Assembly: GCF_000472385.1 (NCBI RefSeq)
Contig: NZ_AWZU01000029.1
Span: 24,323 to 88,322 of the forward strand
Reading direction: 5' to 3'
DNA: 64,000 bases
Source: Bradyrhizobium sp. ARR65
GTDB lineage: Bacteria; Pseudomonadota; Alphaproteobacteria; Rhizobiales; Xanthobacteraceae
A program made the translations under genes and the position numbers. The notes beneath the pieces were generated by a model, which did no database searches, was not told the origin of the DNA, and saw only the letters and a program-made list of their open reading frames with translations. Below, one piece after another: positions 58,613 through 64,000 of this stretch (position 1 is its first letter; the number at the start of each line of letters is the position of its first letter).

Positions 58613-59896
58613 TCAGGCCGCGCCTCGACGCGGCCGCTTCACGGGCTGATGGCCGGCCGCGTGGCCGACGGCCGCGATGGCCTCCATCTCCTCGACCAGG
58701 CCGGATCCTTCGATGTCAGCCTTGATCGCCTCGCCAATCTTGCGGGCCGCCAGTTTGAATTGCGGCTCGGTGATCAGCCGGTTGATTGTGGCCGCGATTT
58801 CCGCCTCGGAAGCCATCGGGGGCAGGCGAAGCCCGGCCCCTCTCGCCTCGACTCGCGCGGCGTTGGCCGACTGGTCCCGCCCCATCGGCAAGATAAGCTG
58901 CGGCAACGCATTGATCAGCGAGCGGGTGACGGTCCCGTGGCCGCCCTGCGATATCACCAGCGAAACCTCCTTCATGACCGAGTCATGCGGGGCGCCGCGC
59001 AGCAGATGCACGTTCGTCGAAGCGCGAAGCTCGGCCACGTCCAGGTTCGGACCGGTCGTGACCACCGCATCGATCTCCATCGTTCCGACCGCGTCGATGA
59101 TACGTTGGACTAGATCACGCTGGCCTTGCGCGCCTGTGCTGCTGGCGATCAGCGCGCGAGGACGATCCGCCTGCGCCGACCATGGCGCCTGCCACGACTT
59201 GGACAAGTTCGGCATATCGAGCAGCGGCCCGATATAGCGGAAATTATCCGGAAGAGAATCGGCCTGGAAGTCGAACGCCCGACTGGTCGCGAGCAGAAGC
59301 CGGTCGGCCCGATCGAACAGATCCATGACGTCCGCGAGAACGGGAAGGCCGAGCTCGGCGCGGGCTCCGTTCAGAATGGGAAGAGACACATTCATCATAG
59401 CGGCAAGAGCGGCACTGGCGGCTTCGACTTCGGCGCGCTCCTTCGGTGTTTTCGGCTGGCCCAATCCGCTGGTCGCCGGCGGCATTCCCGGCAGGGGCTT
59501 GATGCTGACATGAGGCGAAAGAAGCGCGAAGGGCACACCGGATGCTTCTGCCCCAAGTGCAGCGCCAAAGAGGATGTCGAGCACGAGAACAGCATCCGTC
59601 GGCACCCGTTCGATCTCATCGCGGATATCGGCGGCGTAAGCCGAGCAAGGCTCAAATACAGCCCTGTGCACCCAATCCTGCATATCAGAGACATCGGTTG
59701 GGTCGGCCGCTTCGCCGATCGGAGCCCGGCGCCATGTTACGAACTCGAACTCGGCGGCCTCGACTTCGGCGCGCATAACCGGATCGGCCATCACACGAAC
59801 GTGGTGGCCACGCCGGCGCAACCGCCGGCCTGCGGTCAGCAACGGACTGAGATTGCCCAATGTACCCCACGACGCCAGGAGAAAACGGTAGGACAT
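58613..59896 (-). CDS. GT1-family glycosyltransferase (UDP-glycosyltransferase type)
   Basis: A 427-residue glycosyltransferase with the GT-B fold. The N-terminus FLLASWGTLGNLSPLLTAGRRLRRRGH is the acceptor-domain start typical of macrolide/sterol-type GT1 enzymes. The donor motif is SQGGHGTVTRSLINALPQLILPMGRDQSANAARVE, with the HGT-x-x-x-x-A/PSPG-like core. It would transfer a sugar to a lipophilic small molecule. The partner MFS exporter and hydrolase downstream point to glycosylation-linked detoxification or secondary metabolism. Confidence 0.86.
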   Translation of the reverse strand: MSYRFLLASWGTLGNLSPLLTAGRRLRRRGHHVRVMADPVMRAEVEAAEFEFVTWRRAPIGEAADPTDVSDMQDWVHRAVFEPCSAYAADIRDEIERVPTDAVLVLDILFGAALGAEASGVPFALLSPHVSIKPLPGMPPATSGLGQPKTPKERAEVEAASAALAAMMNVSLPILNGARAELGLPVLADVMDLFDRADRLLLATSRAFDFQADSLPDNFRYIGPLLDMPNLSKSWQAPWSAQADRPRALIASSTGAQGQRDLVQRIIDAVGTMEIDAVVTTGPNLDVAELRASTNVHLLRGAPHDSVMKEVSLVISQGGHGTVTRSLINALPQLILPMGRDQSANAARVEARGAGLRLPPMASEAEIAATINRLITEPQFKLAARKIGEAIKADIEGSGLVEEMEAIAAVGHAAGHQPVKRPRRGAA

Positions 59897-60200
59897 CCGA
59901 GAAGCTTTCTGTCACGGTCGCGAACTCACGGACGCAATCCGTCCTCGGCGACCAACACAGGCTTGCGGACGGATGCGCCGGCGCGCGCGTATTCGCGCGA
60001 GCCACGCGAAGGATTGCGCCGCGGCGGCTACCGAACGATGTCGTTTCAGAATGGAATGGTTACAGCCGTAAGCATCGGCGAGAGGATTGTGGCGCGACGC
60101 GAGATTTCGCTGCTAGGTGTGCCTTCACGTCACGGACTCGTGAGTCGAAGCCGCTTCTATTCAAGCGTTCGTGCGAATGCGCTGGGGCGCGGCCAGCAGT
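59897..60200. other. Gene-free stretch
   Basis: 304 bp with no credible gene. Contains the dyad-like GCGCGCGCGTATTCGCGCG (59977-59995). Probably the promoter region of the glycosyltransferase operon and the end of the GNAT transcript. Confidence 0.35.
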
Positions 60201-60824
60201 TCAACGGCCAGAGATTGCCATTCTGGCTTCTCGTGTCGTCGCCGCGATCCGCCAACTCGCGCAGGGAATGTCCTTCGGCGCGAGGTCGATCTGTTTTTCG
60301 AAGCGCACCAGCTTCCAATCCTCGGGGTGACGGGCGAACGAAAAACCTGATTTGCGCGCCAGCGCAATCATGGCGTCATTGGAGCGCAGCGTGTCGCCGA
60401 ACACGCTGGCCGCACCGAAGGCGGCCGCACGGCACTCCAGATTCTTCATGAGCACGGCGCCGATGCCGTGGCCCTGCCAGTGATCATCGATCGACATGCC
60501 GAACTCGAAACTGCCGGTCTCGGCGTGATACGCGTAGCGCGCTTCACCGATGATTGTCGCAAATCCATCGATCTCTACGGTCGCCACGACCGTGAAGCCG
60601 TCGTCGCGGCCGACATGGGTGAAACGATCAAGCAGTGTTTTCGGCAGTTCGCTCATCGCGCCGAGAAAGCGGTTGTAGCGGGAGCGGGCCGAGAGCGCGC
60701 GATAATAGTTCTGCAATTCCTCCGCATCGCCCGGCTCGACGAAGCGCACAGTTACCGTCTCGCCGCTGCGCGTGCGCAGACTATCGGAGTGCTGCCAGAG
60801 CTCCTTGAGCCGAAGCGTCGCCAT
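60201..60824 (-). CDS. GNAT-family N-acetyltransferase
   Basis: A 207-residue GNAT protein. The acetyl-CoA signature is in EFGMSIDDHWQGHGIGAVLMKNLE (Q-G-x-G-I/G). ATG 60824 with GGAGTT upstream gives the conserved start MATLRLKELWQHSD; the longer frame is unlikely. The acceptor is unknown. The gene follows the DUF1127 gene on the same strand. Confidence 0.83.
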   Translation of the reverse strand: MATLRLKELWQHSDSLRTRSGETVTVRFVEPGDAEELQNYYRALSARSRYNRFLGAMSELPKTLLDRFTHVGRDDGFTVVATVEIDGFATIIGEARYAYHAETGSFEFGMSIDDHWQGHGIGAVLMKNLECRAAAFGAASVFGDTLRSNDAMIALARKSGFSFARHPEDWKLVRFEKQIDLAPKDIPCASWRIAATTREARMAISGR

Positions 60825-60893
60825 CGCCAACTCCGTTGTCCGAAAAGGCCGTGGGCCGGTGTTCCCTTGAGGCAACGCCGGCCCGGCTGCTGC

Positions 60894-61097
60894 TCAAGCC
60901 CGCCAGAACGGCTTCTCGGCCTCATGCGCGATGTCGCTCCGGGAGACGCCGACATCGTGCAACTCGCGGTCGGTCCAGCGTGCAAGCTCCTGGCGGGTGC
61001 GGTAGCGCTGCCGCCAGAGATGGAAGGTGTCGCTCAAGCTGGCCCAAAACCCCGCAACATGATGATTTCTCATCACTTCCTGAGTGATGGTAGACAT
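60894..61097 (-). CDS. DUF1127 small protein
   Basis: A 67-residue protein with the DUF1127 core LARWTDRELHDVGVSRSDIAHEAEKPFW. Such small Arg-rich proteins in alphaproteobacteria can bind RNA and affect phosphate and carbon metabolism. Its AGGAG ribosome site is partly within a hairpin (61100-61116). Divergent from a LysR gene. Confidence 0.9.
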   Translation of the reverse strand: MSTITQEVMRNHHVAGFWASLSDTFHLWRQRYRTRQELARWTDRELHDVGVSRSDIAHEAEKPFWRA

Positions 61098-61099
61098 GT

Positions 61100-61116
61100 T
61101 TAGCTCCTAAAGCTAA
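61100..61116 (-). promoter_or_regulatory. Hairpin covering the ribosome binding site of the DUF1127 gene
   Basis: On the minus strand TTAGCT-TTAGG-AGCTAA; the AGGAG Shine-Dalgarno begins in the loop and ends in the stem, three bases before the ATG. It could restrict ribosome access or present the site in the loop. Confidence 0.4.
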
Positions 61117-61213
61117 GCTCTCAGCAGCGAATATCTGCGCTATTCGGCCGTTCGGCAAACGACACTTTGTACCCGGTTGGATGAGATAAATTCATGTATC
61201 GGAGCTTTTCCGG

Positions 61214-62113
61214 ATGACGGCCAGACTGCCATCGCTCAACGGTTTGCGGGCCTTCGAAGCAGCCGCCCGGCACTTGAGCTTCACGCAGGCCGCCGCCGAA
61301 CTGAACGTGACGCAAACCGCGATCAGTCACCAGATCCGGCGGCTGGAGGAGGAACTCGGCCTTCGCCTGTTCATCCGCAAGAACCGCGCGCTCGCGCTCA
61401 CACCGAAAGCGAAGGATTATCTTCCTGGCGTGCGCGCCGCCTTCAACGATCTGCGGCTCGCGACCGACCGCCTGCTGCGCAAGGACAACGATAGCGTCCT
61501 GACGATTTCGACGCTGGCGTCGTTCGCGGCGAAATGGCTGTTGCCGCGCCTATCGACTTTCCAGGAGGCGCATCCCAGCATCGACGTGCGCATCACCACC
61601 TCCAACAGCCTGGTCGATTTCAGGAGCGGCGATGTCGATGCTGCGATCCGCTATGGACGCGGGCACTGGCCTGGCGTGCGCGCGCGATGGTTGACGGCGG
61701 ACGAACTGTTTCCGGTGTGCAGCCCGGCCCTGCTCAAGGGCGATAAGCCGCTGCGCTGTCCGCAGGACCTGGCGTACTACACGCTCCTGCACACCAGCGG
61801 CGGCTATGACGACGACTGGCGGCTATGGCTGACGGCGGCAGGTCTGCCGGCAGATATTTCCAAGCAGCGCGGCATCAGCTTCGACTTGATCTTCATGACC
61901 GTGCAGGCCGCAATCGATGGAATCGGCGTCGCCATGGGCCGGACCACCTATGTGCAGGACGACATCGCCAAGGGCCGCCTGGTCGTCCCGTTCAAGATCG
62001 CGCTGCCTGCTGATGCCGGCTTCTATCTGGTGTCGCCCGAGGCAGCCGATGATCCGCCCAAGCTTCGCGTGTTCCGCGACTGGCTCCTCGCTGCAGTGCA
62101 AAACAAATCCTGA
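61214..62113 (+). CDS. LysR-family regulator (GcvA-like)
   Basis: A 299-residue LysR protein of the GcvA subgroup: LPSLNGLRAFEAAARHLSFTQAAAELNVTQTAISHQIRRLEEELGLRLF (residues 4-52, in pieces), effector domain with SLVDFRSGDVDAAIRYGRGHWPGV typical of GcvA. Likely to control the downstream MHS transporter gene or the divergent DUF1127 gene. CGGAG lies nine nt before ATG 61214. Confidence 0.89.
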   Translation: MTARLPSLNGLRAFEAAARHLSFTQAAAELNVTQTAISHQIRRLEEELGLRLFIRKNRALALTPKAKDYLPGVRAAFNDLRLATDRLLRKDNDSVLTISTLASFAAKWLLPRLSTFQEAHPSIDVRITTSNSLVDFRSGDVDAAIRYGRGHWPGVRARWLTADELFPVCSPALLKGDKPLRCPQDLAYYTLLHTSGGYDDDWRLWLTAAGLPADISKQRGISFDLIFMTVQAAIDGIGVAMGRTTYVQDDIAKGRLVVPFKIALPADAGFYLVSPEAADDPPKLRVFRDWLLAAVQNKS

Positions 62114-62265
62114 AATCTGTGCTTCCGCGTGGCCATCGCCGAAAATATAAGGCGGTCTCCAGTTGGTCGGCAGCGCGCGTCATGGCAGATTGCCGGCTGG
62201 GGTAGTTGGGGCTGGCGTGAGGTTTTCTCCGCAACCGGCCATTTCAGACGGAGAGGAACCTCACG

Positions 62266-63600
62266 ATGTCACAAGCGTCCACCGCGCAGGTACCAACGAT
62301 CAAGTCGCGCATTGGCGCGATCCTGCGGGCCACCAGCGGCAACTTCCTCGAGCAGTTCGATTTCTTTCTGTTCGGCTTTTACGCCAGCGCAATCGCGAAA
62401 GCGTTCTTCCCTTCCACCAACGAAACCGCTTCGCTGCTCAACACCTTCGGCGTGTTCTGGCTCGGCGCTCTGATGCGTCCCATCGGCGCGATCGTGCTCG
62501 GCGCTTACATTGACAAGATTGGCCGGCGGCAGGGCTTGATTGTCACGCTCTCGATCATGGCCATCGGTACGGTGGTGATCGCATTCTGTCCGAGCTATGC
62601 GACGATCGGTATCGCCGCACCCGTCATCGTGCTGCTCGGACGACTGCTCCAGGGCTTTTCCGCCGGCGTCGAGCTCGGCGGCGTCTCGGTCTATCTCGCC
62701 GAGATCTCCACGCCCGGCAACCGCGGCTTTTACACCTCGTTCCAGTCCTCCAGCCAGCAGGTCGCGATCTTTGTGGCTGCGATCTTGGGCTACGTACTTA
62801 GTGAAGCCGTGCCTGGCGATACGGTTATGGGCTTCCTCGGAGGCGACGGAGTTGCCAAATGGCGTATCCCCTTCTTCGTCGGCTGCCTGATCATTCCCGT
62901 GATCTTCTTCCTGCGGCGGACGCTTGAGGAAACGCCGGAGTTTCTGGCGATGAAGAAACATCCCACCGCAAGCGAGGTCTTCGCATCAGCGGTCGCAAAC
63001 TGGCGCATCGTCATCCTGGGCATGATGATCGCAATCCTCACCACGACGACCTTCTATTTTGTCACCGTCTATACCCCGACCTTCGGCAGGAACGTGCTGA
63101 AACTGTCCACGGCCGATGCTCTGCTGGTGACGCTTCTGGTCGCGGTGACCAACTTTATCTGGAATCCGGTCGGCGGCGCCGTGTCCGACCGCGTCGGCCG
63201 CAAGCCGGTGCTCCTCACCATTGCCGGCCTCTCACTGGTGACAGCCTATCCCGCACTGCACTGGTTGGTGAGCGCGCCGACTTTCGGCAAGATGCTGGCA
63301 GTGGAGATGATGTTCTCGTTCTACTTCGGCACCTATAGCGGAACCATGCTGGGCTGCTTGGTCGAGATCGTTCCGAAGCATGTCCGCACCACCTGCTTCT
63401 CGCTGGCCTTCGCGCTCGCAGCCGCTTTGTTCGGCACCTTTACACCCTTCGCCTCGACCTGGCTGATCGATCGGACCGGCGATAAGGCATCGCCCGGCTT
63501 CTGGCTGATGTTCGCGGCCGTGCTCGGCATCATCGCCGCCCTCACCGTGTACCGGGGCGGCCGCCAAGCCGTCGAGAGCCGCGAGGTCGTCGCGGCCTGA
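62266..63600 (+). CDS. MHS-type MFS transporter (citrate/tricarballylate symporter-like)
   Basis: A 444-residue 12-helix transporter of the metabolite:H+ symporter family. TSGNFLEQFDFFLFGFYASAIAKAFFP is the usual MHS opening. GRLLQGFSAGVELGGVSVYLAEIS and the motif-A repeat DRVGRKPVL follow. CitA/TcuC-like members import citrate or tricarballylate. GGAGAGGAA precedes the ATG. Downstream of the LysR gene in the same direction. Confidence 0.88.
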   Translation: MSQASTAQVPTIKSRIGAILRATSGNFLEQFDFFLFGFYASAIAKAFFPSTNETASLLNTFGVFWLGALMRPIGAIVLGAYIDKIGRRQGLIVTLSIMAIGTVVIAFCPSYATIGIAAPVIVLLGRLLQGFSAGVELGGVSVYLAEISTPGNRGFYTSFQSSSQQVAIFVAAILGYVLSEAVPGDTVMGFLGGDGVAKWRIPFFVGCLIIPVIFFLRRTLEETPEFLAMKKHPTASEVFASAVANWRIVILGMMIAILTTTTFYFVTVYTPTFGRNVLKLSTADALLVTLLVAVTNFIWNPVGGAVSDRVGRKPVLLTIAGLSLVTAYPALHWLVSAPTFGKMLAVEMMFSFYFGTYSGTMLGCLVEIVPKHVRTTCFSLAFALAAALFGTFTPFASTWLIDRTGDKASPGFWLMFAAVLGIIAALTVYRGGRQAVESREVVAA

Positions 63601-63799
63601 GCGGCCCGACAGACGTTGAGCGCAAGTCAGAGCATTGGATTAGCAGTTCCGCCTTGAAGCCCGCCACCTGCGTCGGCGGCTAGAGACGGACCTGCGCAAT
63701 CCGCCATTTCCTGACATTACGCTCGCGAAGCTCTCTGGCCGTTTCGCGTAGAGACCCCTTGAGCTCCCGCCCGGGGGCCGTGTAGAACGCTGCTATAAT

Positions 63800-63818
63800 A
63801 ATAGAATATCGTTCTATT
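63800..63818. promoter_or_regulatory. AT-rich perfect dyad AATAGAA-N5-TTCTATT
   Basis: Perfect 7-bp arms with a 5-bp centre (TATCG) in an otherwise GC-rich intergenic region (63601-63883), 66 bp upstream of the edge gene. A TATAATA-like -10 (63794-63800) abuts it. Probably an operator for a transcription factor of the edge gene. Confidence 0.5.
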
Positions 63819-63883
63819 CTGCGGAACGCGCGCGAAGAGGGCCCGATCGCTCTCTTCAAATCCGTAACCAGGGAGGATCGAGG

Positions 63884-64000
63884 ATGGAGCCTGCTGACCG
63901 ACCGGAGAAAGACGAGCGGACCGCGTCCTCAGCCGATCAAGGCGTGATCGCGACGTTCAGATCCCTTCCCGACCTTCTCGCGCGCGACGAGGCACTCGTC
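63884..64000 (+). CDS. Start of an unidentified gene, truncated by the window end
   Basis: The 39 visible codons begin MEPADRPEKDERTASSADQG and end LLARDEALV. GGGAGG eight nt before the ATG, the clear dyad and a -10-like box upstream, and the normal codon usage make it a real gene. The family cannot be named from this fragment. Confidence 0.6.
   Translation, partial: MEPADRPEKDERTASSADQGVIATFRSLPDLLARDEALV

Noticed and set aside
1..64000. Search for tRNA, rRNA, transposase or integrase genes
   Set aside because: None recognised by eye on either strand. A tRNA could be missed without a dedicated scan (for example tRNAscan-SE), so absence is not proven.

Overview
The window looks like a chromosomal segment of an alphaproteobacterium of the Bradyrhizobium / Rhodopseudomonas group. 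The grounds are high GC with GC-rich third positions, many CoA-dependent catabolic genes, an Irr-type iron control element upstream of an mbfA homologue, and intergenic CGTCATTCCGGG / CCCGGAATGACG and CGTCATTGCGAG / CTCGCAATGACG repeat elements of the kind I associate with that group. No rRNA, tRNA, CRISPR array, transposase or phage gene was seen.

Layout. (1) 1-3.0 kb: end of a hydrogenase-4 type operon (hyfB, partial hyfC) behind a small XRE regulator. (2) 3.2-21.8 kb: an aromatic (hydroxycinnamate-type) catabolic region. It holds a MarR regulator, a branched-chain-type ABC transporter, a periplasmic binding protein, a thioesterase, a short-chain dehydrogenase, feruloyl-CoA synthase, an enoyl-CoA hydratase, a TRAP transporter, 4-hydroxybenzoate 3-monooxygenase (pobA) and a PaaI-type thioesterase. 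A shared 15-bp inverted repeat (GTTAT-N5-ATAAC type) lies in three control regions, which suggests one regulon. Embedded at 7.5-10.2 kb is a five-gene exported/membrane module of uncharacterised families ending in a c-type cytochrome. (3) 21.9-28.3 kb: assorted small units: a LysR regulator with a divergent flavin-reductase-like gene, a glutathione transferase and a YafY/WYL regulator that share a duplicated operator-like sequence, a YkgJ-type protein, a DUF3307 protein and an SDR. (4) 28.3-31.6 kb: an accessory stretch of more AT-rich, irregular composition with a TIR-NB-ARC STAND protein, structured non-coding DNA and a likely dispersed repeat. (5) 31.7-35.5 kb: a stand-alone DUF6537 protein, a cyclic-nucleotide-binding membrane protein and, divergently, a cyclic-nucleotide-gated K+ channel with a crotonase. 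(6) 36.3-47.1 kb: a beta-oxidation-type cluster under a TetR regulator (nitroreductase, three acyl-CoA dehydrogenases, SDR, thiolase, acyl-CoA synthetase, epoxide hydrolase). (7) 47.2-52.6 kb: a His-rich exported protein, the mbfA iron-export unit with an outer-membrane-like protein and cytochrome b561, and an amidase. (8) 52.7-64 kb: a large acyl-CoA dehydrogenase, an SDR with altered active site, a PaaG-like crotonase, a hydrolase / efflux / glycosyltransferase trio, GNAT, DUF1127, a LysR regulator, an MHS-type transporter and the start of an unidentified gene.

How it fits together: the aromatic region can plausibly import phenylpropenoids (ABC and TRAP systems), activate them to CoA esters (fcs), shorten the side chain by hydration and oxidation (ECH, SDR), hydrolyse aroyl-CoA (4HBT thioesterase) and hydroxylate 4-hydroxybenzoate to protocatechuate (pobA). 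No ring-cleavage gene and no obvious side-chain thiolase or aldehyde dehydrogenase lies inside that region. All functional assignments come from reading translations and motifs; no database search was run.
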